A DNA stretch of 64,000 nt from Clostridium beijerinckii (GCA_003129525.1 CP029329.1:3394501-3458500); one strand, 5' to 3'; numbered from the stretch's first letter, positions 42,271-52,036 are shown. The notes: generated by a model from the sequence alone, not told the origin. A program made the numbers and translations.

Positions 42271-43584
42271 TTATTTAAACTTTCTTTTCACTTCAATTCT
42301 ATATAATAAATATGCTACACTTCCCTTTAAAATACTAGATACTGAAATACTTATCCAAATACCAGTTATCCCAAAAGGTTTTATTAAAAATAAGGCCATT
42401 GGAATTCTTAAAGCTGTAAATACAACGCTTATAATCGAAGATATCTTAGGCTTACCAATGCCTGTAAATAATCCATTTGATATAGTTTCTATAGTACTAA
42501 ATATTTGTGAAAATGCTACAACTTGTAAATAGGCTCTTGCAATAACTATAGTATTTTCATCTCTAACAAATAGTTTAATAAATGGCATATTGAAAAATAT
42601 AAATAAAAATGCCATAAATAAAGAATAAACAATTCCAATTTTTAAGGCTGCATTATATCCTTCTCTTATCCTGTCATATTTTTTAGCTCCAAAGTTCTGA
42701 CCAGTAAATGCTGCTATTGCACCATGTAGTCCTCCAATAACCATATAAGTAATTGATTCGATTTGAAGTCCTATTTTTTGAGCTGCTATTGCATCTGAAC
42801 CAAATATGGCTATAATTCTTGCAAGGAATATATTAATTATTGTAAATAGAATTCTTTGAAAAGCCATAGGAAATCCTAAAATTATTATTTCCTCTACCTT
42901 TTTGTAATCAATTTTAATTTTCAAACTGAATTTAAGCATCCCTGATGATTCAAATAAATATAATGCAAACATTATAATATTAGCTAACATAGTAGCTATC
43001 GATGCACCTAGAACTCCAAGCTTAAACACATAAATGAATATAGGATCTAATATTATATTGGCAATTACACCTATAGAATTAATTTTAAATGCCAATTTGT
43101 TATTACCAAAGCTGCCTAATATCCTTGCATATAACAAATTAAAAAATGCAAAAAACAATGTAGGTCCACTTATAGCCAAAAATAAATAAGCATCTTTTTC
43201 AACAGTAGGATTTCCAAGATGTAAAAATCCTATAAGGCTTCTTCCTATTGAAATTAATAGAATTCCAAAAACAAGACCAATTATTGTATTAATTAGAATT
43301 CCTGCATTAATGTATTCTTTTACTTCTACTTCTTCTTTTTTACCTAAAGCATGTGCAACTTTTATTCCAGTTCCAATAATCACTAATGAATTTATGGAAT
43401 ATCCTAATCCTATATAAAAGCTTGATGAACCTATACTTGCAACTGCGCCACTACCCAATCCACCAACCCATAACATATCAACTAAATTATATGTAAATTG
43501 TAGCAAAGAACTACCCATTATAGGTACAGATAAGGTTGTTAGAACTTTTATAGCACTACCTTCTGTCAAATCTATCTTTTTCAT
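42271..43584 (-). CDS. MATE family efflux transporter
   Basis: 437 aa from the ATG at 43582-43584 (GGAGAGAAA upstream; the longer ORF upstream lacks a ribosome binding site). Twelve membrane segments in two halves, with LSVPIMGSSLLQFTYNLVDMLWVGGLG at the N terminus and GFPMAFQRILFTIINIFLARIIA starting the second half. MATE pumps export cationic drugs or metabolites using Na+ or H+. It follows gshF upstream by 40 bp on the same strand and could be cotranscribed with it. Confidence 0.92.
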   Translation of the reverse strand: MKKIDLTEGSAIKVLTTLSVPIMGSSLLQFTYNLVDMLWVGGLGSGAVASIGSSSFYIGLGYSINSLVIIGTGIKVAHALGKKEEVEVKEYINAGILINTIIGLVFGILLISIGRSLIGFLHLGNPTVEKDAYLFLAISGPTLFFAFFNLLYARILGSFGNNKLAFKINSIGVIANIILDPIFIYVFKLGVLGASIATMLANIIMFALYLFESSGMLKFSLKIKIDYKKVEEIIILGFPMAFQRILFTIINIFLARIIAIFGSDAIAAQKIGLQIESITYMVIGGLHGAIAAFTGQNFGAKKYDRIREGYNAALKIGIVYSLFMAFLFIFFNMPFIKLFVRDENTIVIARAYLQVVAFSQIFSTIETISNGLFTGIGKPKISSIISVVFTALRIPMALFLIKPFGITGIWISISVSSILKGSVAYLLYRIEVKRKFK

Positions 43585-43735
43585 TTTCTCTCCATTCATA
43601 TTTAAGATTAACGTTGGCCAATTCATTCTCAAAATTCTTATGCCATAACATTTCTATAAATATCAATATATTTTTCTATCTTTCTTCATTTTTTAAAATT
43701 CCAATTTTATCTTCTACACAATTTTTCAAATTATC

Positions 43736-44068
43736 TTATATGCTATTGTCATTACATGTTTCATTGTGATTATTACATATACAATTTTCTTTTTCCGTAA
43801 TTAAGTTAATTAAGAATAATACTAATTTATTAGTATTATTAACATTTAGCTTATAATAATTCCATATACCATCTTTTTTGACCTCAATTAAGCCACAATC
43901 CATTAAAACTTTCATATGATGAGACAAAGTAGGTTGCGTAAACTTAAAGTTTTCCAATATCTCACAAGCACACTTTTCACCACAAGATAATAAATCAATT
44001 ATCTGAAGCCTATTAGGATCACTCAAAGCTTTTAATATTTTTGAATTAGTTTCATATTCTGAACTCAT
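43736..44068 (-). CDS. ArsR/SmtB family regulator with metal-type cysteines
   Basis: 110 aa; AAAGGAGAATAAT precedes the ATG. Winged-helix core SDPNRLQIIDLLSCGEKCACEILENFKFTQPTLSHHMKVLMDCGLI; the CGEKCACE at the start of the alpha-3 helix equals the ELCxC arsenic/antimony site of ArsR. A further cysteine/histidine cluster (CICNNHNETC) ends the protein and may form another metal site. A promoter with an overlapping palindrome lies directly upstream, so it is probably autoregulated. No arsenic genes adjoin; the MATE gene downstream is a possible target. Confidence 0.9.
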   Translation of the reverse strand: MSSEYETNSKILKALSDPNRLQIIDLLSCGEKCACEILENFKFTQPTLSHHMKVLMDCGLIEVKKDGIWNYYKLNVNNTNKLVLFLINLITEKENCICNNHNETCNDNSI

Positions 44069-44114
44069 ATTATTCTCCTTTCAAAGATTATCCCTCTTAA
44101 TAATCTATGTATAT

Positions 44115-44143
44115 AGTATAGATATCCATCTATGTGTAGTCAA
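44115..44143 (-). promoter_or_regulatory. arsR promoter with operator palindrome
   Basis: Minus strand TTGACT (44138-44143), 17 nt, TATACT (44115-44120). ATAGAT-ATCC-ATCTAT (44118-44133) lies in the spacer and -10 box, the expected place for ArsR autorepression. Confidence 0.75.
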
Positions 44144-44240
44144 TATTTTTATTTTTTTAATATATTATGATATACTTATGTACATGTTTGTTATACCCTA
44201 AAAGTCTACCTTCAAGGTATATCTGGTTTTAGAGGAATTC

Positions 44241-44278
44241 AAAAAAATAACATCTCATTACAAACGAGATGTCTTTAT
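44241..44278 (-). terminator. Terminator for SDR gene
   Basis: GACATCTC and GAGATGTT arms on the minus strand then ATTTTTTTG. Confidence 0.65.
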
Positions 44279-44309
44279 TCTCTCTATAGATTCAATATCT
44301 TTCATTTTG

Positions 44310-44509
44310 ACTTTATAGATAAAAAGAGCTAAGGTTTTGCCTTAACTCTTGAATTTACTTAGATTAGTAGTTATTTTCACTTCATTTTTTCTTGCTTTTT
44401 TCGCTTTATTCTTGGTGTTGTTGTTCCGGACTGCACAGCGTCGGTTTGTTCAATGTTTATGAGGTTTGTTTAAAGTTTAAGCTATTTGTTCAGTATTTAG
44501 TGGTTCAGT
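44310..44509. other. Gap with hairpin and short imperfect tandem repeats
   Basis: AGAGCTAAGG/CCTTAACTCT hairpin near 44321-44346. At 44442-44505 three degenerate ~21-bp units, each starting (G)TTTGTT(C/T)A, follow the SDR stop. No ORF. Confidence 0.4.
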
Positions 44510-45376
44510 TCATGAATTTACTATTTCTCCCCCATTTACATGAATTACTTGCCCTGTAATATATGAAGCGCATTCCGATGCTAAAAATACATAAGCTCCG
44601 GCACATTCAACTGGTTGACCGGCTCTTCCAAGTGGTGTGTCTGAACCAAACTCAGAAACTTTCTTTTCATCAAAACTTGCTGGAATAAGTGGTGTCCATA
44701 TAGGACCTGGTGCAACGGCATTTACTCTTATATTAGTTTTACCTTTTGAAAGTGCAGTTGATAAAGATCTTGTGAAAGCAACAATAGCTCCCTTAGTCAT
44801 GGAATAATCAATTAATGTTTCATTTCCTTTATATGCAGTAATTGATGCTGTATTTATTATACATCCACCTGGCTTTAAGTGTTCCATTGCTGCTCTTGTC
44901 ATATAAAAAGTACCATAAATATTAGTCTTAAATGTCTTATCAAATTGCTCATTTGTTAATTTTTTAATGTCTGTACACTCATATTGAACAGCAGCATTAT
45001 TAACTAGTATATCTATTTTCCCATATTCCTTAATAGTTTTTTCTAATACAATATTACAGAAATTAGAATCACTAATATCACCAGCTATAAGAGTGCATTT
45101 TCTGCCTATAACATCTATGAGTTTTTTAGTTTCTTCTGCATCTTTTTGTTCATTATAATATACAATTACTATATCTGCACCTTGATTGGCATAAGCAATA
45201 GCAACTGCTTTTCCTATTCCACTGTCACCACCTGTAATTATAGCAACTTTATTATTTAAAGCATCACCCTTTTTATTATACGTTGGATCATCATATATTG
45301 GAGTTGGATTCATTTCATACTCAAACCCTGGTTGCCTGTTTTGATGTTGCTTTGGAAAAGATGTTGGAAAATTCAT
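44510..45376 (-). CDS. SDR family oxidoreductase (YhdF/YghA-like)
   Basis: 288 aa; TAGGAGGAATTAAA precedes the ATG. An extended N terminus (MNFPTSFPKQHQNRQPGFEYEM) is typical of the YhdF/YghA group. NAD(P) motif TGGDSGIG (about 48-55), NNAA, the catalytic S..YSMTK triad and VAPGPIWTPLIP are all present. Members act on small aldehydes, ketones or sugars and are often stress-induced. The exact substrate cannot be given. Confidence 0.92.
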   Translation of the reverse strand: MNFPTSFPKQHQNRQPGFEYEMNPTPIYDDPTYNKKGDALNNKVAIITGGDSGIGKAVAIAYANQGADIVIVYYNEQKDAEETKKLIDVIGRKCTLIAGDISDSNFCNIVLEKTIKEYGKIDILVNNAAVQYECTDIKKLTNEQFDKTFKTNIYGTFYMTRAAMEHLKPGGCIINTASITAYKGNETLIDYSMTKGAIVAFTRSLSTALSKGKTNIRVNAVAPGPIWTPLIPASFDEKKVSEFGSDTPLGRAGQPVECAGAYVFLASECASYITGQVIHVNGGEIVNS

Positions 45377-45492
45377 TTTAATTCCTCCTATGTTATTATA
45401 TTTTCTATAAATTAGTCTTTCCTAATATAAAAAAATTATTTATCGGAATTAAAATGTATAACCTCTACGTTGTAAATTACCCTTGTCTTTTA

Positions 45493-45588
45493 AATATATA
45501 ACCAAAACTAGAAATAAAGGTCATGCTTTTGTGAAATCTTCAGTAACTGGAACAAATGCATGACCTTTATTTCGGTGGGTTATATATT
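45493..45588. repeat. 96-bp palindromic repeat
   Basis: Outer arms AATATATAACC/GGTTATATATT and inner arms GAAATAAAGGTCATGC/GCATGACCTTTATTTC flank a 30-nt loop. A related copy is at 47456-47525 and a half copy at 20710. The last base pairs overlap the degV stop, so it may terminate that gene. Confidence 0.7.
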
Positions 45589-46435
45589 AATCTACTCTTT
45601 CTATTGCAAGACCTACAAGTCCTGGTCCAGTATTTACTCCAAGTGCAGGACCAATAGTTCCAACAATTGTACATTCTACTACATTAGGAAGGTCTTTTAT
45701 TGCTTCATATAAACTTTGAACTTTATCTAATCCATCTCCATCTAAAATCCAAGCTTTATACTTCCCTTTTTCTAAGTAAGTCTTAAATATATCAATCAAT
45801 TTTGATACAGATTGCTTTGAACCTCTAGCTTTTGTTGCTGTTCTATAAGTTCCATCGTCTGCTACTGTTATAATAGGTTTAAGATTTAAAAGTTCTCCAA
45901 TAGTTCCAGCAACTCTTCCTATTCTGCCACCCTTTTGTAAATATTCTAAAGTCTCTATAGTAAAAAATAAATCTATTTTTTCTCTATATGTAGGCAATAT
46001 CTCAGTTATTTCTTTAAATGATTTTCCATCACTAATTAGTTTTGCAGCTTCAAGTACCATTGCTCCTTCTGCCATAGTTAAAGTTTTGGAATCAAAAACA
46101 AAGGTCTCAAGTTCTGGGAAATCCTCACAAACTAATCTTACAGCATTATATGTCCCTGAAAAAGCAGCTGATATAGTTATTATAATTGCATGAGTACACC
46201 CTTCTTCAACTGCTTCCCTAAATATGTTAGTCATTTTCTCTATACTAGGTAATGAAGTTTTAGGTATTTCAGTTTTTAGACGTTCATACATCATTTGTGG
46301 AGTTATATCTATTCTGTCTTCATATTCTCTATCAGTATATATAACCTTAAAAGGCAACAGCTTTATTTTATTTTTTTCTAACATTTCAACACTTATATCT
46401 GAAGCACTATCTGTTATTAATGCTATTTTTTCCAT
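45587..46435 (-). CDS. DegV family (FakB-type) fatty-acid-binding protein
   Basis: 282 aa; GGAGGGATTATA precedes the ATG. ALITDSASDIS at the N terminus, PKTSLPSIEKM, AIIITISAAFSGTYNA and the LEYLQKGGRIGRVAG motif are diagnostic of DegV/FakB proteins, which hold a fatty acid in a tunnel and present it to the FakA kinase for phospholipid synthesis. TGPGLVGLAIERV closes the fold. No fakA is beside it, which is usual. Confidence 0.93.
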   Translation of the reverse strand: MEKIALITDSASDISVEMLEKNKIKLLPFKVIYTDREYEDRIDITPQMMYERLKTEIPKTSLPSIEKMTNIFREAVEEGCTHAIIITISAAFSGTYNAVRLVCEDFPELETFVFDSKTLTMAEGAMVLEAAKLISDGKSFKEITEILPTYREKIDLFFTIETLEYLQKGGRIGRVAGTIGELLNLKPIITVADDGTYRTATKARGSKQSVSKLIDIFKTYLEKGKYKAWILDGDGLDKVQSLYEAIKDLPNVVECTIVGTIGPALGVNTGPGLVGLAIERVD

Positions 46436-46529
46436 TATAATCCCTCCTGCATAAAATTATCTCACAATCATTATATCATAATATGATTATTAGTATATTT
46501 AACAATATTTCTTAAGTACATGAGTATAC

Positions 46530-47174
46530 TTACTTAATTATAACCCCAAGAATTCTTGCAAGTTCCACTGCTTGAAGTGGTGAAACTATAGCATCTTTTA
46601 ATTCGTTTCCTGTTAATGCTATTTCTGATATATCACTATCTCTAAAATCTATTTGTTTAAGAGGGGTATTAGTAAATTCGGAATTACTAATATCACACTC
46701 TTTGAATGAAACCTTGTTTAAGTTACATTCTAAAAATATTGCTCCATTCATATTACATTTTTTGAAATTTATATTCTTCATTTTACAATATCCCAAATTT
46801 GAATATCTCCCAAGGACTTCTTCAAAAAGAATATTTTGTAGATTACCTCCACTAAAATTAGTCCCTATAAGCTTACAGCCTTTAAATTCTACTCTATGTA
46901 TACTTCCCTCCGAAAAATCAATATTCGATAAATCACAATTTTCAAAAACTACATCTAATAAATCTATATTTCTAAAAGAACATTGGTTAAATATAACATT
47001 TATAAAGTGACAACCATTTATCTCTATTCGCTCTTCATTTATGTAATCAAAACTAATATTTTGAATTAAAGTATTTGATATACACCTTTCATTTGTCAAT
47101 TCATAATTAACATCATTATTTTCTTCTAATAAATTTTCTAATTTAGGTTTCAATATTTTATTTAATTCCGCCAT
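46530..47174 (-). CDS. Pentapeptide-repeat protein
   Basis: 214 aa; AAGGGGAATTTACAT precedes the ATG. From about residue 45 to 195 the sequence is made of A(D/N)LxX-like five-residue repeats (INVIFNQCSFRNIDLLDVVFEN, CDLSNIDFSEGSIHRVEFKG, CKLIGTNFSGGNL), predicting a right-handed quadrilateral beta helix. The N terminus is helical. Some pentapeptide proteins protect gyrase by mimicking DNA; others have no known role. Nothing here distinguishes these. Confidence 0.88.
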   Translation of the reverse strand: MAELNKILKPKLENLLEENNDVNYELTNERCISNTLIQNISFDYINEERIEINGCHFINVIFNQCSFRNIDLLDVVFENCDLSNIDFSEGSIHRVEFKGCKLIGTNFSGGNLQNILFEEVLGRYSNLGYCKMKNINFKKCNMNGAIFLECNLNKVSFKECDISNSEFTNTPLKQIDFRDSDISEIALTGNELKDAIVSPLQAVELARILGVIIK

Positions 47175-47455
47175 ATGTAAATTCCCCTTGCTAAAATAAT
47201 TTAATATATAATTTACTACAAATTATATTAATATACTAATCCATTATATCAAATAATTTACTTTGAATTATGTTAATTAAAAATTGTAACAACTTTATTT
47301 TCTAATAGATACAATTATATTATAATAGTGTATATTGATTAATATACAGAATAGTAAATAGACGCGAACTACAGATTATTTTATAACTGAAAGACAATAG
47401 GATGTGTCACATAATGATGAATGAGTTAATTTCCGAGTTATACTTATGCTATAAA
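47175..47455. other. Intergenic stretch upstream of pentapeptide gene
   Basis: About 280 bp, AT-rich, no supported ORF; ends at the palindromic repeat at 47456. Confidence 0.35.
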
Positions 47456-47525
47456 AATATATCCCACTAGAAATAAGGGGACGTGCTTTTGTGGAATCCT
47501 CACCCCCTTATTTCGGCAGGATTAT
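47456..47525. repeat. 70-bp palindromic repeat, related to 45493-45588
   Basis: Shares ACTAGAAATAAGG, the loop words CTTTTGTGGAATC and TTATTTCGG with the 45.5-kb repeat, but the inner arm has changed from AGGTCATGC to GGGGACGTG with a compensating change on the other side. Confidence 0.65.
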
Positions 47526-47569
47526 TCTTATAAGTATGATTATAACTGTGGATATCTATAAATCATTTT

Positions 47570-48178
47570 TTACTTTTTATAAGCTTCTTCAACTTTTTCC
47601 CAGTCAATTATATTCCATATGTTCTTAACATATTCTGCTCGCAAATTTTTGTATTTTAAATAATAAGCATGTTCCCAGATATCTATAGTTAGTAGAGGAA
47701 TAAATCCAAAACTAAGAGGTGTATCTTGATTTAAAGTACTCATAATTTTTAATTTTCCATGTTTATCTTTAACTAGCCATCCATAGCCTGACCCAAATTG
47801 ATTTATAGCTACTTCACTCACTTTCTTTATTAAATCTTCTAAAGATCCGAAAGTTTTTATTATTTCTTTTAATAATTTTCCATCTGGACATTTTTTAGGG
47901 TGAGGTGAAAGAATTGAAAAGTATAAATTATGATTTGATACTCCACCACCTTGATTTATAACATCTTGTCTAATTCCTTTAGGTATTTTATTTATATTAG
48001 AGAGTATTTCTTCTAAAGTTTTTTTATCTGTAAATTTTTCATATCCATCTAGAATATTATTTAATTTATTTACATATCCTTGTAGATGTTTATTGTAATG
48101 TATATTTACAGTTTCTTCATCAATATATGGTTCTAATGCATTGTATGAGTATGGTAATTCAATTTTGTCATACTTCAT
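47570..48178 (-). CDS. sodA: Superoxide dismutase (Fe/Mn type)
   Basis: 202 aa; TTTGGAGGAGATAT precedes the ATG. Metal ligands H27 (NIHYNKH), H83 (SNHNLYF), D166 and H170 (DIWEHAYY) are all in place, with the FGSGYGWLV outer-sphere region. The GGGVSNHNLYFSIL wording (GG rather than GA) is common in clostridial and archaeal Fe/Mn-SODs; the metal cannot be told from sequence. It converts superoxide to peroxide plus oxygen and complements the desulfoferrodoxin at 63 kb. Confidence 0.93.
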   Translation of the reverse strand: MKYDKIELPYSYNALEPYIDEETVNIHYNKHLQGYVNKLNNILDGYEKFTDKKTLEEILSNINKIPKGIRQDVINQGGGVSNHNLYFSILSPHPKKCPDGKLLKEIIKTFGSLEDLIKKVSEVAINQFGSGYGWLVKDKHGKLKIMSTLNQDTPLSFGFIPLLTIDIWEHAYYLKYKNLRAEYVKNIWNIIDWEKVEEAYKK

Positions 48179-48432
48179 ATATCTCCTCCAAATATATAGA
48201 CTTTTAATATTACTATGCTTTTATAATATGATAAATATTTAATATTGCTACTATAATTAATAATACAAAAGTGATAATCCAAATTTCATATTAATCAGTA
48301 GAAAATTTGATGAAGTATATTTCAGTTATAGGATATCAATCCTTCCATTGCAATTGTTTCAATTAATAAAAAGGGCGTGTCGCAAAATGATTAATTTTTA
48401 ATCAGAAGCGACACTTCTTTTCGTTTTAAATT

Positions 48433-48482
48433 AAAAAATCTCTTAATAATTAAAATTGAATAATAATTATTGAGAGATTTTT
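48433..48482 (-). terminator. Transposase terminator
   Basis: AAAATCTCT..AATAATTA and TAATTATTGAGAGATTTTT arms within the IS, past the transposase stop. Confidence 0.7.
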
Positions 48483-48527
48483 ATGTTTTAAGCGCACTTT
48501 AATAAGCCTACTTAAATTATTCCATAA

Positions 48528-50141
48528 TTAGGCAGATTGTTTTAATTCATGAAGATGTTTTTGAGTTCTTCCGTTTTGGATTTTTGAATGCAATTTGTTA
48601 ATGTTATAACCAAAACAAAGCAAAATAAATTCAGTTTTTACACTATTTTTTCCACGTGTTAAAAATCTATTGAATTCATAGTCACTTTTTAGAACTCCAA
48701 ATGCTCCTTCGACCTGAATAGATCTGTTCATTCTTAATTTAGCTCCAATTTCAGTTGTAATATTTCTATAAGATATTTCACGCTTTTCTACAAAAGTTTT
48801 CGAAACCTGCATCTTTCTATTTCCTTTTGCTTTTGTACATTTTTCTTTATGAACACAATTATCACAGCTTTCACACTCATAAACAGTAACTTCTGATTTG
48901 TATCCACTGGCGGATTTTCTATGAATAATAGAGGTCGGAATCAACTTTCTACCATTATTGCAAACATAAAAATCTGATTCAGCATCATATTGCATATTTT
49001 CTCGCTTACTTATATCATTTTTGAAACTTCTTTTTTTCCACTTTTCATAAGTTTGCGGCTTTATGTATGGGGTCTGATTATTGTATTCTAAAAATAAATA
49101 ATTTTCTTCGCTTTCATAACCCGAATCTGCAATCACATTAAGATATTTACGACCAATTTTTTCTTGCATATTATTAAGCATAGGTATTAGTGTTGCTATG
49201 TCATTTCTATCATCAAATATTCCGACACCGGTCACGTATTCGCTTTCAACTGCAATTTGTACATTATATGCTGGCTTTAATTGACCATTTCTCATATGAT
49301 CATCTTTCATATGCATGAAAGTTGCGTCTGGATCAGTTTTAGAATAACTATTTCTATTTGAGAATATGGTTTTACTGAAATTATATTTTTCTTGTCTCTC
49401 TTTATATTCAAATAGTTGCTCTATCCATTTCTGAATTGTAGTTTTTCTCTTACCAATTCCATGAACAAATTCTATGTTTCTCTTCTCTTTTTCATATAAA
49501 AGCCATTCGAGAATTTTATCGAGATCATTTATCAATGTTTCTTTTTGAATACTAAATTCTTTCAATTCTTCAAGATTGACATTTTCAACAAGAGTAAGAA
49601 TTTTATTAAACATTTTCTCTTCATTTTTGTAAATGGCTTTCTTCCAAACAAAAGTATATCGATTGGCATTCGCCTCGATTTTAGTACCATCAATAAATAC
49701 ATTTTCAAATAATACTTCATTTTGATCAGCTAAATAATTAACTTGCTGATAAAATAATTCTTCAATTACTTCATTTGAAAGATAATCTTTTCGAAATCTA
49801 CTAATTGTAGCATGATCAGGGGCTTTGCATCCTTGAAGCAGCCATCTAAAATTTATATCTCTTTTACATGCTTTTTCTATTTTTCTACTTGAATAAACAT
49901 TTTGAGAATACGCATACGATATTATTTTGAACATGATTTTAGGTTCCACTGCCGGTTTTCTTCCAACGGAAGAGTACGCCTTATACAACTTTCTGTAATC
50001 TAATCCCTCCAATACGTGGCTTAGCAAGCGAACAGAATCATCTTCTGGTATTAAATTTTCCAAATTTAATGGTAATATAAGTTGAAAATTATCATTAAAT
50101 TCATTATAATCTTTAGTGTATGATTTCTTTATTTTGTACAT
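48528..50141 (-). CDS. IS1182 family transposase
   Basis: 537 aa, full length. DUF772 N terminus (LILPLNLENLIPEDDSVRLLSHVLEGLD, PKIMFKIISYAYSQN), central catalytic residues seen in VFIDGTKIEANANRYTFVW and VIADSGYESEENYLFLE, and the terminal DDE_6 domain (ERCKAK-like CDNCVHKEKCTKAKGNRKM, IQVEGAFGVLKSDYEFNRFLTRG). No frameshift or stop breaks it, so the element may be active. The start ATG is just inside the right hairpin with a weak ribosome binding site. Confidence 0.95.
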   Translation of the reverse strand: MYKIKKSYTKDYNEFNDNFQLILPLNLENLIPEDDSVRLLSHVLEGLDYRKLYKAYSSVGRKPAVEPKIMFKIISYAYSQNVYSSRKIEKACKRDINFRWLLQGCKAPDHATISRFRKDYLSNEVIEELFYQQVNYLADQNEVLFENVFIDGTKIEANANRYTFVWKKAIYKNEEKMFNKILTLVENVNLEELKEFSIQKETLINDLDKILEWLLYEKEKRNIEFVHGIGKRKTTIQKWIEQLFEYKERQEKYNFSKTIFSNRNSYSKTDPDATFMHMKDDHMRNGQLKPAYNVQIAVESEYVTGVGIFDDRNDIATLIPMLNNMQEKIGRKYLNVIADSGYESEENYLFLEYNNQTPYIKPQTYEKWKKRSFKNDISKRENMQYDAESDFYVCNNGRKLIPTSIIHRKSASGYKSEVTVYECESCDNCVHKEKCTKAKGNRKMQVSKTFVEKREISYRNITTEIGAKLRMNRSIQVEGAFGVLKSDYEFNRFLTRGKNSVKTEFILLCFGYNINKLHSKIQNGRTQKHLHELKQSA

Positions 50142-50302
50142 AACTTAATTATACAATAAATGTGATTTCTTCGGAATTCACATTTTTTTATTTCTTAAAA
50201 AAAATGAGCTGCTACAAAACTAACTATGTTAGTTTTGCAACAGCCCCTTTTTACAAAAATTTTATATTTAATTAACTGAAAAACAACTTATGGTTTTTTT
50301 CT

Positions 50303-52036
50303 TTATGTTATATTTTCAAATATTGCAGGCACATTTAAAATTCCATATCCCCAAAATGGATTTGGAACAATATCTCCACTTCTTGCAATTGCTCCTTTTG
50401 CAAGATATGCTTTGATGGTTTGAGAATAAATATATGGATCATTTCCATTAACAATTCCCCATTGAAATAACATAGCACAAACTCCTGCAACCACAGCTGC
50501 TGATACACTAGTTCCATTAACAACAGTTGTTTTATTATCAGGAGCTACTGTTAATGCATTTACACCTCCTGCTGCAACATCGATTCTATCAATATATTCT
50601 CCTAAAAATGCCATACCAGAGTAATCAACAAGATTATTATTATTTTGATTATATGCAGCTACAGTTACTATATAAATTGAATTACCTGGATTCGTAACTG
50701 TACCAAAAGGATCTGGAAAGCTAAATCTAGTATTTCCAACTGTCAATCCCTTTTGTGGCAACCAAGCATCATATCTCCCATCTAAAATATAATTAGCAAC
50801 TACTCTAAGTCTCCAGATACCTGGTTGCAAATTATAAAATCTAATACGTATTAATTCATCACCAGTAGTTTCTTCTGGAAAATAGTAATTAACTTTAATT
50901 GATGTTTTTTCAAATATAAAAGTATGATTTTTAGTATAATTATTTATAATTGGCATTATACCAGTACTTTCTCCTGAAGGAGATACTATCTCTATGGTCA
51001 TAATATTAGGCATATCAATCCAAATCTGAATCCATATATTTTTCTGTTCTGGCGATGCCTCCAATTCTATAATACCTGTTTGAGCTTGAACTCCACTAAC
51101 TTTTGAGACTATTCCTGAAGCATGACCACCTGAATCTCTTTCATTACCAGTTCCCGTAACCACTACTATGCCACGACTACTAGAAATTAAGTCTATAAAT
51201 TCTTCCAAAGCACCCTCTTTTTTATGGTTTCCTAAAGTACTTCCAAGTGGAAAATATATGACCATTGGTTTACGTTTTGCTAGTGCATATTCATATAAAA
51301 ATTGTAATGCTGCAAAAATAACTGTAACATTAAATACAGGTACAATAGTATCTAAAAATTGAGCCTCATATGAAAAATCTTGCATTAATTTTACGACTAC
51401 AAAATTGCATTCAGGAGCAGTCCCCATTAAGTCTGGATTTTTTCCAGTAGCACCAATTATTCCAGCCATTTTTGTTCCATGTCCAATTTCATCCTTACTT
51501 GGCACTATTTCATATGGTGATTTACCTTCTCTAGATGCTCTTATAGCATCAGTTATTTCATTTTTTCCATATACAGCACCAAATGGTACTGAGTCATCTT
51601 GATCTTGTTCAGTAGTAATTATTGTTTGATCCCAAATTACTTCAATTCTTGTCTCTCCATTAGCATCCATAAATTCTTCATTCAAGTAATCAATTCCTGA
51701 ATCAATAAGTGCAACATCAACACCTTTTCCTGTTAAATTAAACGGAGATCCTGTCTGTAAAAAATTGGCTTGCGATGCTTTAATTGGTGAAAGGTCTTGT
51801 AACGTATAGAAATCTGATGGTATAACATATACAATAGAGTTAACATAGGTTTCTTCACTCATATTAATTTCTATATCTTTCTTAACTGATACTATTGCAT
51901 ATTCATTATTAATTATTGTTACATAGAAATCCGGTTTTTGTGATATCTCTGTTTCAATATCTCCTTGATATTGAACAATATAATTATCATAATTTATATC
52001 ATGAAAAATTCTCTCTATATTTATATTTTTTTTCAT
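50303..52036 (-). CDS. Subtilisin-like serine protease (S8, Csp-like), second copy
   Basis: 577 aa with no signal peptide. A ~95-residue N-terminal prodomain-like part, then catalytic D112 (ALIDSGIDYLNEEF), H186 (IGHGTKMAGI) and S510 (NGTSVSAAVVAG). A long insert (about 330-440) holds a jelly-roll-like region, as in clostridial Csp proteases. These are cytosolic or spore-located; in C. perfringens Csp enzymes activate SleC for germination. GGAGGAATTAAA lies in the end of the upstream protease gene, with a 4-bp overlap, so both are translated together. No sleC is nearby. Confidence 0.88.
   Translation of the reverse strand: MKKNINIERIFHDINYDNYIVQYQGDIETEISQKPDFYVTIINNEYAIVSVKKDIEINMSEETYVNSIVYVIPSDFYTLQDLSPIKASQANFLQTGSPFNLTGKGVDVALIDSGIDYLNEEFMDANGETRIEVIWDQTIITTEQDQDDSVPFGAVYGKNEITDAIRASREGKSPYEIVPSKDEIGHGTKMAGIIGATGKNPDLMGTAPECNFVVVKLMQDFSYEAQFLDTIVPVFNVTVIFAALQFLYEYALAKRKPMVIYFPLGSTLGNHKKEGALEEFIDLISSSRGIVVVTGTGNERDSGGHASGIVSKVSGVQAQTGIIELEASPEQKNIWIQIWIDMPNIMTIEIVSPSGESTGIMPIINNYTKNHTFIFEKTSIKVNYYFPEETTGDELIRIRFYNLQPGIWRLRVVANYILDGRYDAWLPQKGLTVGNTRFSFPDPFGTVTNPGNSIYIVTVAAYNQNNNNLVDYSGMAFLGEYIDRIDVAAGGVNALTVAPDNKTTVVNGTSVSAAVVAGVCAMLFQWGIVNGNDPYIYSQTIKAYLAKGAIARSGDIVPNPFWGYGILNVPAIFENIT

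Larger units (their letters stand above)
48368..50251 (-). mobile_element. IS1182-family insertion sequence
   Basis: About 1.88 kb with imperfect terminal repeats: AAAAAGGGCGTGTCGCAAAA at the left and AAAAAGGGGCTGTTGCAAAA (complement of the right end), 17/20 identical. One full-length transposase lies between. The right end folds into a long hairpin (about 50205-50250) that would block outside transcription reaching the transposase; another hairpin (48433-48482) lies past the transposase stop. I could not identify a target duplication with confidence. Confidence 0.85.

Noticed and set aside
44442..44505. CRISPR-like or direct repeats after the SDR gene
   Set aside because: Only three degenerate ~21-bp units, no conserved repeat and no spacers; not CRISPR.
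50335..50523. Short ORF inside the second protease gene
   Set aside because: Same strand, other frame of a well-supported protease; no translation signal.
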